Source: an uncultured Pseudomonas sp.
Lineage (GTDB): Bacteria; Pseudomonadota; Gammaproteobacteria; Pseudomonadales; Pseudomonadaceae
Assembly (NCBI RefSeq): GCF_946886105.1
Contig: NZ_CAMPHV010000004.1
Span: 62,001-126,000 of the forward strand
Reading direction: 5' to 3'
DNA length: 64,000 nt
In this document: positions 9,018 to 20,900 of the stretch, one piece after another
How the letters are laid out: the number at the start of each line of letters is the position of its first letter
Position numbering within the stretch: position 1 is the stretch's first letter
Translations under genes and position numbers: made by a program
The notes under the pieces: generated by a model
Databases searched by the model: none
What the model was told of the DNA's origin: nothing
Seen by the model: the letters and a program-made list of their open reading frames with translations, nothing else

Positions 9018-11624
9018 ATGGGTAAATCGCTGGTCATCGTGGAATCCCCGGCCAAGGCCAAGACCATCAACAAGTACTTGGGTAACGAGTACGTGGTGAA
9101 GTCGAGCATCGGCCACATCCGTGACCTGCCTACCAGTGGCTCGGCAAGTGCCGCCAAAGAGCCGGTCAAGCGCGGCAAGGCGGCCGGCGAGGGGCCGACC
9201 CTGACACCCAAGGAAAAAGCCAAGCGCCAGCTGGTCGCGCGCATGGGGGTCGACCCCGAGCATGGCTGGAAGGCCAAGTACGAGATCCTCCCGGGCAAGG
9301 AGAAGGTCGTCGAAGAATTGCGGCGCTTGGCCAAGGAAGCCGACACCATCTATCTCGCAACTGACTTGGATCGCGAGGGGGAAGCCATTGCCTGGCACCT
9401 GCGCGAGTCCATTGGTGGCGACGACAGCCGTTACAAGCGTGTGGTGTTCAACGAGATCACCAAGAAAGCCATCCAGGAAGCGTTCGCCGAGCCCGGCGAG
9501 TTGGACATCAATAGGGTCAATGCGCAGCAGGCGCGCCGCTTCCTCGATCGCGTGGTCGGCTATATGGTCTCGCCGCTGTTGTGGGCCAAGATCGCCCGCG
9601 GCCTGTCCGCCGGTCGTGTACAGTCGGTCGCGGTGAAGTTGGTGGTCGAACGCGAGAAAGAGATCCGTGCTTTCGTTCCGGAAGAGTATTGGGAGGTGCA
9701 CGCCGATCTCGGCACCGCCAAGGGTGCCAATGTGCGCTTCGAAGTGGCGCGCGAGAATGGCGCCGCCTTCAAACCGCTGAACGAAGCTCAGGCCATGGCC
9801 GCTTTGGCTGTGCTCAAGGCGTCCAGTTACAGCATCGTCAAGCGCGAAGATAAACCGACCAGCAGCAAGCCCTCGGCGCCGTTCATCACCTCGACGTTGC
9901 AGCAGGCCGCCAGTAATCGCCTGGGCTTCGGGGTGAAGAAAACCATGATGATGGCCCAGCGTCTGTACGAGGCCGGCTACATCACCTATATGCGAACCGA
10001 TTCGACCAACCTCTCGGTCGACGCCGTGAGCATGGTGCGCGATTTCATCCTGGACGAGTTCGGCAAGCAGTACCTGCCGGCTAACCCAATCGCCTATAGC
10101 AGCAAGGAAGGCGCCCAGGAAGCGCACGAAGCGATCCGTCCGTCCGACGTCAACCTCAAGCCGGCTCAGCTGTCCGGTATGGAGCGCGATGCCGAGCGCC
10201 TGTATGAGCTGATCTGGCGCCAGTTCGTCGCCTGCCAGATGCCGCCGGCTGAGTACCTGTCGACCACGGTGACAGTCGCAGCAGCCCAGTTCGAATTGCG
10301 CGCCAAGGGCCGTATCCTCAAGTTCGACGGTTATACCCGGGCGATGCCGCAGCTGAGTAAGCCGGGCGACGACGATGTGTTGCCGGAAATGAGCCAAGGC
10401 GAAGCGCTCAAACTGATCAAGCTCGACCCGAGCCAACACTTCACCAAGCCGCCAGCGCGCTATTCGGAAGCCAGCCTGGTCAAGGAAATGGAGAAACGCG
10501 GTATCGGTCGTCCCTCGACCTATGCCGCGATCATTTCGACTATTCAGGACCGTGGCTATGTCGCTCTGCATAACCGCCGTTTCTACTCCGAAAAAATGGG
10601 CGATATCGTTACCGAGCGCCTCGGCGAAAGTTTCGCCAACCTGATGGACTACGGCTTTACCGCCGGTATGGAAGAGCACCTGGACGACGTGGCCCAGGGC
10701 GAGCGCGAGTGGAAGCATGTGCTCGACGAGTTCTACGGCGATTTCAAGAGCAAGCTCGAAGTGGCCGAGGCCAGCGACAGCGGCATGCGTGCCAACCTGC
10801 CGACACCAACCGATATTCCCTGCCGCGAATGCGGTCGGCCGATGATGATCCGTACCGCATCCACCGGGGTGTTTCTCGGTTGTTCTGGTTATGCGCTGCC
10901 GCCCAAGGAACGCTGCAAGTCGACGATCAATCTGGTGCCGGGCGATGAAATCGCCGCGGACGATGAAGGCGAGTCCGAATCCCGTGTTTTGCTGGGCAAG
11001 CATCGTTGTCCGATCTGTTCGACCGCGATGGATGCTTATCTGCTGGATGAAACCCGCAAGCTGCATATTTGCGGCAATAACCCCGATTGTGCGGGTTATG
11101 AGATCGAGCAGGGCCAATACCGCATCAAAGGTTACGAAGGCCCGAGCCTGGAGTGCGACAAGTGCGGCAGCCAGATGCAGCTGAAGACCGGGCGTTTCGG
11201 CAAGTTTTTCGGCTGTACCAATGGCGAGTGCAAGAACACCCGTAAGTTGCTCAAGAGCGGCGAAGCGGCCCCGCCGAAAATGGATCCGGTGAAAATGCCG
11301 GAGCTCAAGTGCGAGAAGGTCAACGATACCTACATTTTGCGCGACGGCGCTTCGGGGCTGTTCCTGGCTGCCAGTCAGTTCCCGAAAAACCGCGAAACCC
11401 GTGCGCCGTTGGTGCTGGAGTTGATCCCGCATAAGCACGAAATCGATCCCAAGTACCATTTCCTTTGCGATGCGCCGAAGCAGGACCCGGAAGGGCGTGC
11501 TGCAGTGATTCGCTACAGCCGCAAGACCAAGGAACAGTACGTGCAGACCGAGGTCGATGGTAAGCCGACCGGTTGGCGCGCATTCTTCGACGGTGGCAAG
11601 TGGACGGTCGAAGATAAACGCTGA
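9018..11624 (+). CDS. topA: DNA topoisomerase I
   Basis: The 868-residue type IA topoisomerase relaxes negative supercoils. The N-terminal TOPRIM domain begins [17 protein letters not shown] and contains [14 protein letters not shown] (acidic metal site near 116-122). The catalytic tyrosine is Tyr324 in [13 protein letters not shown]. The C-terminus holds three Cys4 zinc-ribbon units (CRECG...CKS, CPICS...C, CDKCG...CKN) followed by a basic tail. ATG 9018 matches the family's first residue; the frame is open to 8850 but that part is the non-coding repeat leader. RBS AGGAA at 9002. Confidence 0.97.
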   Translation: MGKSLVIVESPAKAKTINKYLGNEYVVKSSIGHIRDLPTSGSASAAKEPVKRGKAAGEGPTLTPKEKAKRQLVARMGVDPEHGWKAKYEILPGKEKVVEELRRLAKEADTIYLATDLDREGEAIAWHLRESIGGDDSRYKRVVFNEITKKAIQEAFAEPGELDINRVNAQQARRFLDRVVGYMVSPLLWAKIARGLSAGRVQSVAVKLVVEREKEIRAFVPEEYWEVHADLGTAKGANVRFEVARENGAAFKPLNEAQAMAALAVLKASSYSIVKREDKPTSSKPSAPFITSTLQQAASNRLGFGVKKTMMMAQRLYEAGYITYMRTDSTNLSVDAVSMVRDFILDEFGKQYLPANPIAYSSKEGAQEAHEAIRPSDVNLKPAQLSGMERDAERLYELIWRQFVACQMPPAEYLSTTVTVAAAQFELRAKGRILKFDGYTRAMPQLSKPGDDDVLPEMSQGEALKLIKLDPSQHFTKPPARYSEASLVKEMEKRGIGRPSTYAAIISTIQDRGYVALHNRRFYSEKMGDIVTERLGESFANLMDYGFTAGMEEHLDDVAQGEREWKHVLDEFYGDFKSKLEVAEASDSGMRANLPTPTDIPCRECGRPMMIRTASTGVFLGCSGYALPPKERCKSTINLVPGDEIAADDEGESESRVLLGKHRCPICSTAMDAYLLDETRKLHICGNNPDCAGYEIEQGQYRIKGYEGPSLECDKCGSQMQLKTGRFGKFFGCTNGECKNTRKLLKSGEAAPPKMDPVKMPELKCEKVNDTYILRDGASGLFLAASQFPKNRETRAPLVLELIPHKHEIDPKYHFLCDAPKQDPEGRAAVIRYSRKTKEQYVQTEVDGKPTGWRAFFDGGKWTVEDKR

Positions 11625-11691
11625 TCGGACAAACAGCGTGCCTGTCGAGGCAGGCGCGTATAGTCGGTTGATCCGTTATGAGGGCGTCCAG

Positions 11692-12210
11692 ATGGCCAAT
11701 GAGCGCTATACCCGCACCAATCAGAAAATCTTCTATGCAGGGCTCTCGTTGGAGTCCTGGTGTAAGGCGCAAGAGGGAAGGGCGATGAACGCCCAGGCGT
11801 TGGTTCAGGCCGAACGCGAGGCGGCGTTGTTTCATTTGTACGGCGCGCTGCTCGGTTTGTGCCATGAGATCGCCGGCTACTATCGTCTGCCCAATAGCGA
11901 TGCCCCGCGTGCGGAAGACTTTCTTACCCCGGCGGTATTGGATGCCGCACCCAGTCAGGAGTTGGGCGAACTGGTCGAGTTGGCGCAGTCCCCCGACAGT
12001 TGGCTTGCCCAGTTGCTGAGCGCCTATGCCGAGCTGTTCCAACCGCCCTTGGCGGACAAGAAAGCCAAACTCGATCCCAGTACACCGTTGATCACTGCGG
12101 TTAGCCTGGACGATGAGGTCGAGCCCTTGTCGCGGGAAACCTTGGAAGCCTGGCGTCATCATCTGAGAGCTTTAGCGCAGCGCTTTCGTGAGACCTTGAG
12201 TGAGTGGTGA
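11692..12210 (+). CDS. Conserved Pseudomonas protein, unknown function
   Basis: A 172-residue, mostly helical cytoplasmic protein (MANERYTRTNQKIFYAGLSL...) with no signal peptide, membrane segment or catalytic motif that I recognise. ATG 11692 is chosen because homologues that I recall begin MANERYxRTNxK and GAGGG lies upstream; the open frame extends back into topA. It lies 67 bases after topA on the same strand and is probably co-transcribed with the next small gene or with topA, since no terminator is seen between them. Confidence 0.78.
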   Translation: MANERYTRTNQKIFYAGLSLESWCKAQEGRAMNAQALVQAEREAALFHLYGALLGLCHEIAGYYRLPNSDAPRAEDFLTPAVLDAAPSQELGELVELAQSPDSWLAQLLSAYAELFQPPLADKKAKLDPSTPLITAVSLDDEVEPLSRETLEAWRHHLRALAQRFRETLSEW

Positions 12211-12287
12211 TGGCCCTTTGGATCGGCGGGCTAGGGTGTACCCTGGTCGGCTGTTACAATGCCGGCCTTTAGTGGAGAGCTGAATCT

Positions 12288-12521
12288 ATGCCTACATCCT
12301 TCCTGGAAATCGTTGAATTGCCCGATGGGCGTATCGCCCTGCGCCGTGCGGAGGATGAGGAGTCGCTGGTCATATTGGATTTTTCTGCCGATGCCAAGGC
12401 ATTTCTGCAGGGGCAACATGTAGAGGTGGCTAAGGCCATGCTCAATGTCGGCGTACAGATGGCTGGACGATTGGTAGAGGGCGATTTCGATCACGAAGAC
12501 GCGCCGCGCGTCTTGCATTGA
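12288..12521 (+). CDS. Small conserved protein, unknown function
   Basis: A 77-residue acidic protein, MPTSFLEIVELPDGRIALRR..., with alternating short strands then a helix (AKAFLQGQHVEVAKAMLNVG). No family is recognised. A good ribosome site (GTGGAGAG) precedes ATG 12288, and TACAAT at 12256-12261 may be its -10. It lies upstream of the convergent sulA gene. Confidence 0.75.
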   Translation: MPTSFLEIVELPDGRIALRRAEDEESLVILDFSADAKAFLQGQHVEVAKAMLNVGVQMAGRLVEGDFDHEDAPRVLH

Positions 12522-12603
12522 GTGTTCGGAGTCGTCTGTCGGTTGTGTTGCAGCGCAGCATGCGCTCCGTCCAATAGGGCAGTGTTCTATCGCGAGTCTG
12601 CCC

Positions 12604-12626
12604 GACGCACTTCCTTGTGCGTTTTC
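12604..12626 (+). terminator. Weak intrinsic terminator
   Basis: ACGCAC, loop TTCCTT, GTGCGT then TTTCT: a 6-bp stem with a short U-tract, in the gap between the 77-residue gene and the convergent sulA. Confidence 0.45.
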
Positions 12627-12633
12627 TGAGTAA

Positions 12634-13107
12634 TCAGCCCAAACTGATATTTAAGCTTTGCGCTTCGCCTTGCCGCGCAGCCGCTTCTAGTTGCATGCGG
12701 GCCGGACGTTCTAGCGGGTGTAGCCAGCTGACGACGGTATGACTGCGGCCGAGCGCTAACGCTTGTCGGGCGAGCTCCAGGGCGCTTTGCTCGCCACGTG
12801 GGTGCAGGATGAGAATACGTTCGCGGTTCAGTCCCGCGTCGCGTAGCCAGGCTTGAGTCAGGCTCGCCGGCGGGGCGATCAGGGTGAGCCAGCGAGCATC
12901 GTTGTTATCGCTGAGTTCGCGAAGAATAGGCGCCAATAAGGTCAGGCAGTGTCCGGCAGCGCCACGTAACGACATTTCGCTAAAAGCTTCCGGCGCGTCC
13001 TGTGAGGGTGGATCGAGCAAGTCGTTCAGTAGCGGCACCGTGTTGGAGGCCAGAACGCCTTCGAACAGCGGCAGTTGTGTGCGGTTCAGCGACTGTGGGA
13101 ACTGCAT
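12634..13107 (-). CDS. sulA: SOS cell-division inhibitor SulA
   Basis: A 157-residue protein of the SulA/RecA-like fold. SulA binds FtsZ and blocks ring assembly during the SOS response. Visible features are the central ARWLTLIAPPASLTQAWLRDAGLNRERIL segment (residues 72-100) and SHTVVSWLHPL, matching SulA family blocks. It lies 180 bases downstream of lexA on the same strand. No CTG-N10-CAG box is seen in that gap, so SOS induction probably comes through lexA co-transcription. AGAGGAGG is a strong ribosome site before ATG 13107. Confidence 0.88.
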   Translation of the reverse strand: MQFPQSLNRTQLPLFEGVLASNTVPLLNDLLDPPSQDAPEAFSEMSLRGAAGHCLTLLAPILRELSDNNDARWLTLIAPPASLTQAWLRDAGLNRERILILHPRGEQSALELARQALALGRSHTVVSWLHPLERPARMQLEAAARQGEAQSLNISLG

Positions 13108-13287
13108 AAAGCCTCCTCTGGCAGGCGATCGAGAGCGACCTGCGTTGCCGGTGCTGCGTGAGAATGATCTGTTAGTGGCCTGTTCGGCTGGTCGGTTCGA
13201 TTAGTCGGTTGCGGCGCCTGAGGCTCTGCGACGGTATAACCGCTTCTTGTCTCAGAGCCCCCGGGTCGCCGAGCTTTAGGCAACCGG

Positions 13288-13896
13288 CTAGCGACGGATA
13301 ACGCCGACACTCAAACCTTCGATGACGAGATCCTGTTCTTCCAGGTTGACTTGGATCGGTGCGAATTCAGGATTTTCAGCGATCAGCCATACGGTGTTGC
13401 CTTCGCGTTTGAAGCGTTTAACCGTCACTTCATCGTCTATACGGGCGACCACCACCTGACCGTTACGCGCCTCGCGCGTGGTGTGAACCGCGAGCAGATC
13501 ACCGTCGAAAATACCGATATCCTTCATGCTCATGCCGCGAACACGTAGTAGATAGTCGGCCCGGGGATGGAAAAACTCGGGGTTTATCCGGCAGGATTCC
13601 TCGACGTGTTGTTGCGCCAGAATCGGTGCGCCCGCGGCGACACGGCCGATTACCGGCAGGCCGTCTTCTTCATTGCTCGGTTCGAAACCGGGAATGCGGA
13701 TGCCTCGGGAGGCGCCGGGGGTCATTTCGATAGCACCTTTGCGGGCCAATGCTTTGAGGTGTTCCTCGGCTGCGTTCGGCGACTTGAAACCCAGCGCCTG
13801 AGCGATTTCTGCGCGGGTAGGCGGGTAGCCGTTGTCTTCAAGGCAGTGCTTGATGAAGGCGAGAATTTCAGCTTGGCGTGGCGTTAGTTTAAGCAT
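13288..13896 (-). CDS. lexA: SOS repressor LexA
   Basis: The 202-residue repressor has an N-terminal winged helix ([41 protein letters not shown]) and a C-terminal S24 self-cleavage domain. The scissile bond is Ala88-Gly89 in RVAAGAPIL, and the catalytic pair is Ser123 (RGMSMKD) and Lys160 ([10 protein letters not shown]). RecA-stimulated autocleavage derepresses DNA-damage genes. Two LexA boxes lie immediately upstream, so it is autoregulated; sulA follows in the same direction. Confidence 0.98.
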   Translation of the reverse strand: MLKLTPRQAEILAFIKHCLEDNGYPPTRAEIAQALGFKSPNAAEEHLKALARKGAIEMTPGASRGIRIPGFEPSNEEDGLPVIGRVAAGAPILAQQHVEESCRINPEFFHPRADYLLRVRGMSMKDIGIFDGDLLAVHTTREARNGQVVVARIDDEVTVKRFKREGNTVWLIAENPEFAPIQVNLEEQDLVIEGLSVGVIRR

Positions 13897-13904
13897 GGGC
13901 GGCT

Positions 13905-13920
13905 CTGTTTTTATATACAG
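13905..13920 (-). promoter_or_regulatory. LexA (SOS) box 1
   Basis: CTGTTTTTATATACAG (plus-strand reading) fits CTG-N10-CAG exactly, 8 bases upstream of the lexA ATG. Binding here would block lexA transcription or its early elongation. Confidence 0.9.
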
Positions 13921-13923
13921 TGA

Positions 13924-13939
13924 CTGGGATTATATACAG
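13924..13939 (-). promoter_or_regulatory. LexA (SOS) box 2
   Basis: CTGGGATTATATACAG fits CTG-N10-CAG, 3 bases from box 1. Tandem boxes are typical of lexA promoters and give tight autoregulation. Confidence 0.88.
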
Positions 13940-14102
13940 TGAAGTGCGCTTGGCAATCACTCTTTTCTTTCCTTTGCTCAGTCATTTCTCTCGCACTATT
14001 GTTACTCGCTCCGCAGGGCGGACGTCTGCCACGGTGAATGTTGTATCGCCTTGCGCGCTTGCCGATAAGATGCAAGCCTTCGACTTGACAAGGTCGCCGC
14101 TT

Positions 14103-14129
14103 AAAACGTATGTTTCAAACGAGTGTTTG
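14103..14129. promoter_or_regulatory. Overlapping PsrA operators in front of psrA
   Basis: CAAAC-GAGT-GTTTG (14116-14129) is a perfect match to the PsrA consensus (G/C)AAAC-N(2-4)-GTTT(G/C). AAAAC-GTAT-GTTTC (14103-14116) is a second near-match sharing one base. They lie 14 bases before the psrA ATG, consistent with the known autorepression of psrA in Pseudomonas. Confidence 0.85.
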
Positions 14130-14143
14130 TTAGGTGAGAAGTC

Positions 14144-14851
14144 ATGGCCCAGTCGGAAACTGTTGAGCGCATTTTGGATGCGGCAGAGCAGTTGTTTGCG
14201 GAAAAAGGTTTCGCTGAAACCTCCTTGCGTTTGATTACCGGCAAGGCAGGCGTCAACCTGGCTGCGGTGAATTATCACTTCGGCTCCAAGAAAGCACTGA
14301 TTCAGGCGGTTTTTTCGCGTTTTCTCGGGCCGTTCTGCAGCAGTCTCGAGCGCGAACTGGATCGCCGTCAGGCCAAGCCCGGCGCTACCTACAGCCTCGA
14401 AGAACTGCTGGAGCTGCTGGTAGAATTGGCATTGGAAGTGAAGCCGCGCAGCGGTAACGACCTGTCGATTTTCATGCGCCTGTTAGGTTTGGCGTTCAGT
14501 CAGAGTCAGGGGCATTTGCGTAAATACCTCCAAGAGGTTTACGGCAAGATATTCCGCCGTTACATGTTGCTGGTGAACGAAGCGGCGCCGCGTATTCCGC
14601 CACTTGAGTTGTTCTGGCGCGTGCATTTCATGCTCGGTGCCGCGGCCTTCAGCATGTCCGGTATCAAGGCACTGCGCGCCATGTCCGAGGCCGATTTCGG
14701 GGTGAATACCTCGATCGAGCAGGTGATGCGTTTGATGGTGCCGTTTCTTGCCGCCGGTATGCGTTCGGAAAGCGGCTTGACCGATGGCGCCCTCGCCGCT
14801 GCGCAGCTCAAGCCTCGGGTCAAAGGGGCTGGAGCCCCCGCCAAAGTTTGA
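14144..14851 (+). CDS. psrA: TetR-family fatty-acid-responsive regulator PsrA
   Basis: A 235-residue TetR regulator. The N-terminal helix-turn-helix spans about residues 6-55 (ERILDAAEQLFAEKGFAET, then GVNLAAVNYHFGSKKALI); the C-terminal helical domain binds the ligand. In P. aeruginosa PsrA senses long-chain fatty acids, represses fadBA5 and itself, and activates rpoS. The upstream operators and the nearby fadBA genes fit that role. RBS GGTGAG precedes ATG 14144. It is divergent from lexA. Confidence 0.93.
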   Translation: MAQSETVERILDAAEQLFAEKGFAETSLRLITGKAGVNLAAVNYHFGSKKALIQAVFSRFLGPFCSSLERELDRRQAKPGATYSLEELLELLVELALEVKPRSGNDLSIFMRLLGLAFSQSQGHLRKYLQEVYGKIFRRYMLLVNEAAPRIPPLELFWRVHFMLGAAAFSMSGIKALRAMSEADFGVNTSIEQVMRLMVPFLAAGMRSESGLTDGALAAAQLKPRVKGAGAPAKV

Positions 14852-14899
14852 TTTGTCATGGGTGGGCTTGGCGGGTTCGATCCGCTAAGCTAGCCGCCC

Positions 14900-15424
14900 A
14901 TGCGCACCCTCGATTTTCTCCATATTTCGTTAGCCGATCAGTGCCTCTACGGCTTTGCCGATGGGCAGCTGCTGCTGCGCGTGCCGGTCTCTACGGCCGC
15001 CAACGGTGCGGGCGAGCGTAACGGCTCTGGTTGTACCCCGCGTGGTCTGCATCAAGTGCGGGCGAAGATTGGCGAAGGTCTGCCATGTGCCGCGGTGCTA
15101 CGCGGGCGTCGCTGGACCGGCGAGGTCTGGACGCCGCTGCTGCACGAGCAATTTCCCGGGCGCGACTGGATACTCACGCGAATCCTCTGGCTTAGCGGCC
15201 GTGAACCCGGGCGCAACCGGCTGGGCGATCTGGACAGCTTTCGCCGCTATATCTATTTGCACGGTACGCCCGACTGCGAGCCCATGGGAGTGCCGCGCTC
15301 CCATGGCTGCGTGCGCTTGCGCAATACCGATCTGCTTGAGTTGTTCCCGCGCGTCCCTCTTCATTGCGCCGTCCAGATTGACGAGGCGCCATGCCCGGCC
15401 TGGGCGAGTGCATCTCTCGATTAA
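14900..15424 (+). CDS. L,D-transpeptidase (YkuD domain), no signal peptide
   Basis: A 174-residue protein that is almost only a YkuD catalytic domain. The signature is HGTPDCEPMGVPRSHGCVRL (residues 118-137), with the catalytic Cys in SHGC and the upstream His. YkuD enzymes form 3-3 crosslinks or attach proteins to peptidoglycan in the periplasm. Here MRTLDFLHISLADQCLYGF runs straight into the fold, with no signal peptide or anchor, which is odd for a cell-wall enzyme. It lies 11 bases before nagZ, a cytoplasmic muropeptide-recycling gene, so the two may be co-transcribed. Confidence 0.87.
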   Translation: MRTLDFLHISLADQCLYGFADGQLLLRVPVSTAANGAGERNGSGCTPRGLHQVRAKIGEGLPCAAVLRGRRWTGEVWTPLLHEQFPGRDWILTRILWLSGREPGRNRLGDLDSFRRYIYLHGTPDCEPMGVPRSHGCVRLRNTDLLELFPRVPLHCAVQIDEAPCPAWASASLD

Positions 15425-15435
15425 GGATTATTTGC

Positions 15436-17185
<1,750 letters not shown>

Positions 17186-17233
17186 GTTCGAGCTCCCGGA
17201 TAGAGCCGCTTTCGCGCGCAAGGCGCTCAAAGC

Positions 17234-17300
17234 GTAGCCCGGATGCAATCCGGGAATGGATTGGCAGGAGATAGATTTCCCCGGATTGCATCCGGGTTAC
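17234..17300. repeat. 67-bp REP-like inverted repeat
   Basis: The arms GTAGCCCGGATGCAATCCGG(G) at 17234-17254 and its complement at 17280-17300 differ at one base; the spacer is 25 bases. Each arm is itself partly palindromic. It lies in the convergent gap between mtnP and csiV, just before a terminator, as is usual for REP-type elements. Confidence 0.8.
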
Positions 17301-17305
17301 ACCTG

Positions 17306-17350
17306 CAAAAATGCCGTTCACCTGTCTGGGATGAACGGCATTGCATTTTT
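17306..17350. terminator. Bidirectional intrinsic terminator
   Basis: AATGCCGTTCA (17310-17320) pairs with TGAACGGCATT (17332-17342). It is flanked by AAAA on the left and GCATTTTT on the right, so it can stop mtnP transcription on the plus strand and mfd-csiV on the minus strand. Confidence 0.8.
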
Positions 17351-17386
17351 CGCGGTCGTTTTCGTTGGTTAATCCGGGCGCCGGAT

Positions 17387-17926
17387 TTAAAGCGAGCGAA
17401 CGCGCACCAGCATGCCGAGGCTGCCGTGGTCGAGGAATGTCAGCTCGCCGTTCTGTAGGCGAATGCTGTGTTTGAACAGCTCGCTGCTGTTGAGTAGGCC
17501 GCTCTCGTCGAACTGGTTGATCCAAAGGTTGGCCTCGAGATCGATCAAGCCGTCTTGCTTGAGCGTCAATGTTCCTTCTACCGGGAAATGCCCGAACTGC
17601 TCGTCGCCGGTGCTCAGGGCTGTGCTGCTGGGAGCGGCGCCGATAGGCTGCGCCCAGGCTTTATGCAGCAATACCTGGTAGCCGTTGCCGGGGTTGAGTT
17701 TGCTCGCTTCGCTATCCAGCGTCGTCGCGCGTTCCTGGTCTGGACCAATGGGCTGCGCACCCTGCGCCCAGTCGTCCGGGGCGGGGCGGGCGGCGGGGAG
17801 CTGCTCGGCGTTCTGGCGGAAGACGATGACTTCCACCTGATACAGCGATTCGGCGGCGGCCGGGTTGGCGATCAGCAACGACAGCAGTAATAGCGGCAAC
17901 AGGGCTAGGGTGCGGAGGGCGCGCAT
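17387..17926 (-). CDS. CsiV-family periplasmic protein
   Basis: A 179-residue protein with a clear signal peptide (MRALRTLALLPLLLLSLLIA...AAAES) followed by YQVEVIVFRQ, the typical start of CsiV family proteins. In Vibrio cholerae CsiV is a periplasmic peptidoglycan-binding protein needed for high activity of a lytic or D-amino-acid-related wall pathway; the role in Pseudomonas is not established. The domain ends with LTFLDHGSLGMLVRVRSL. It follows mfd by 12 bases and is probably in the same transcript. Confidence 0.75.
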   Translation of the reverse strand: MRALRTLALLPLLLLSLLIANPAAAESLYQVEVIVFRQNAEQLPAARPAPDDWAQGAQPIGPDQERATTLDSEASKLNPGNGYQVLLHKAWAQPIGAAPSSTALSTGDEQFGHFPVEGTLTLKQDGLIDLEANLWINQFDESGLLNSSELFKHSIRLQNGELTFLDHGSLGMLVRVRSL

Positions 17927-17938
17927 CGGGTCGATCCT

Positions 17939-20900
17939 TTAGCTGGAGGGAGTCAGGCGCTCGAACAGTGCTTCGAGCGTATTGAATCGTTCTTCGGGGC
18001 GTTCCATGGGCACTTGGAATTTGAACAGCGTAGCGCCTTCGAACTTGTAGCGGCTGGGTTGGCTCTGGATCAGCTTGATCAAGGTCATTGGGTCGACGCA
18101 GGTGTCGGCGGCAAACTCCAGGCGCCCGCCCTGGGGGCCGGCGTCGACCTTTTTGATCCCGAGTTTTTCCGCCTGCAGTTTCAACAGGGTCAGGCGGATC
18201 AGGTTCTTGCTCGGCTCCGGTAGCAAGCCGAAACGATCGATCATCTCGACCTGCAATTCCTTCAAGCCGTCCTCGTTGATCGCCGAGGCGATGCGCTTGT
18301 AGAGAATCAAGCGCGTGTGCACATCGGGCAGATAGTCCTCGGGGATCAGCGCCGGCACCCGCAGGTTGATTTCCGGACCGCCGCCCAGCGGTTGGTCGAG
18401 GTTCGGTTGCTCACCCTTGCGGATGGCCTTGACCGCGCGCTCGAGCATTTCCATATACAGGGTGAAGCCCACCGCCTGGATCTGCCCGCTCTGGCCATCG
18501 CCGAGCAATTCGCCGGCTCCGCGGATTTCCAAGTCGTGGGTGGCCAGGAGGAAGCCCGCACCAAGGTCCTGGGCACCGGAAATGGCTTCCAGGCGTTTCT
18601 GTGCGTCCTCGGTCATCTGTTTGCGCGGTGGCGTCAGCAGGTAGGCGTAGGCCTGGTGGTGGCTGCGTCCGACCCGGCCGCGAAGCTGATGCAACTGAGC
18701 CAGGCCGAACTTGTCGGCGCGCTCGATGATGATGGTGTTGGCACTGGGCACGTCGATGCCGGTTTCGATGATGGTCGAGGCGATCAGCACATTGAAGCGC
18801 TTGTGATAGAAGTCGCCCATCACCTGTTCCAATTCGCGCTCGCGCATCTGCCCGTGGCCGATGCCGATGCGCGCCTCCGGCACCAGTTCGGCCAGATCGG
18901 CGGCACATTTCTCGATGGTTTTCACATCGTTGTGCAGGTAGTACACCTGGCCGCCGCGCAGCAGTTCGCGCAGCAGCGCTTCCTTGATCGTCGGGTTGTT
19001 CTGCTCCATGACGAAGGTGCGCACGGACAGACGGCGCGCCGGCGGCGTGGCGATGATCGACAGGTCGCGCATGCCCGATACGGCCATGTTCAGGGTGCGC
19101 GGGATCGGCGTGGCGGTGAGGGTGAGGATGTCCACCTCGCTGCGCAGGGCCTTGAGCTGCTCCTTCTGGCGCACGCCGAAACGGTGCTCCTCGTCGATGA
19201 TCACCAGACCCAGGTTGCTGAATTTGACATCGCCCTGCAGCAACTTGTGGGTGCCGATGACGATATCGACCTTGCCCTCGGCCAATTGCTGCATGGCATC
19301 GCTGACTTCCTTGGCGCTTTTGAAGCGGCTCATCACCTCGACTTTCACCGGCCAATCGGCGAAGCGATCGCGGAAGCTGTTGTAGTGCTGCTGGGCGAGC
19401 AGGGTGGTGGGCACGAGTACCGCCACCTGCTTGCCGCCGTGTACGGCGATAAAGGCGGCGCGCATGGCCACTTCGGTTTTGCCGAAGCCGACGTCGCCGC
19501 AAATCAGGCGATCCATCGGCTTGGCCGCCAGCATGTCGTCGTGCACCGCTTCGATGGCGGCCTGCTGGTCGGGGGTTTCCTCGAAGGGGAAGCCAGCGCT
19601 GAAGGTTGCGTAATCGGCCTTGGGATCGGCAAAGGCATAGCCTTCGCGGGCGGCGCGGCGCGCATAGATGTCGAGCAATTCGGCGGCGACATCGCGCACC
19701 TGTTCGGCGGCCTTGCGCTTGGCTTTCTGCCAGGTTTCCGAGCCGAGGCGGTGCAACGGCGCCAGGGCATCGTCGCTGCCGGTATAGCGGGCGATCAGGT
19801 GTAGGCTGGCCACGGGAACGTAAAGCTTGGCCTCCTCCGCGTACATCAATGCGAGGAACTCGGCGGCCTGGCCGTCGATCTCCAGGGTGATGAGGCCCAG
19901 ATAGCGGCCAACGCCATGATCGATATGCACCACCGGTGCGCCTTCGCGCAGTTCGGCGAGGTTTTTGATCACATTGTCGCCGCCGTCCCGGGATTTTTCC
20001 CTGCGACGACGCTGCATCACCCGTTGGCCGAACAGCGGGCTTTCGGCGATCAGGGCCAGGTCGTCGAGCAGCAGACCCTCGTCGAGCGGCGCGATGCAGA
20101 TACCCAGACGTTCCTTGCCGCTGGTGAATTCCGACCAGCCGGCGACTTCCAAAGGCTTGAGCTTGAGCCGGGCGAGCAGTTCGAGCAGCACTTCGCGGCG
20201 GCCGGCGGATTCGGCGCAGAACAATATTCGGCCTGGGTATTCCTCGACAAAGCGGCGCAGCGCGGACAATGGCTCAGTGGCTTTGGCTTCGATTGCCAGG
20301 TCCGGCAGCGGGCGGGCGCTGAAGCGCTGGCGACCAACGCCCGCTTCGATGTCGTCCTGGCTGACCACCACGCGCGGCCATTCTTTCAAGCGCGCGAAGC
20401 AATCTTCCACCGGCAGGAAGATATCCGCCGGCGGCAGCAATGGGCGCTCGGGATCGACGCGGCGCTCTTCATAGCGGTTGCGCGCATCGTTCCAGAACTG
20501 CTCGGCGGCTTTTTCCACGCCGGGCAGGGAAAATACCTGGGTGTCTTGCGGCAGGTAGTCGAACAGGGTCGCGGTTTCTTCGAAGAACAGTGGTATGTAG
20601 TACTCGATGCCGGCCGGGGTGATACCGGTCGACAGATCCTGATAGATCGGGCAGCGGCGGAAATCCACGTCGAAACGCTCGCGGAAGCGCCCGCGGAAGT
20701 CGGTGACGGCCTTCTTCTCCAGCGGGAATTCGCGCGCCGGCAGCAGTTTTATCGAGTCGACCTTGTCGATCGAACGCTGGGTTTCCGGATCGAAGGTGCG
20801 CAGGGTTTCGATTTCGTCGTCGAACAGGTCGATCCGCAGCGGTTGCTTGCTGCCCATCGGGAACAGGTCGATTAGCGCACCGCGCACGGCGAACTCGCCA

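Noticed and set aside
13108..13287. An SOS box for sulA
   Set aside because: No CTG-N10-CAG match is found in the lexA-sulA gap; induction through lexA read-through is more likely.
18317..19804. A 495-codon plus-strand frame opposite mfd
   Set aside because: Antisense shadow of a conserved helicase; no ribosome site or known domain.
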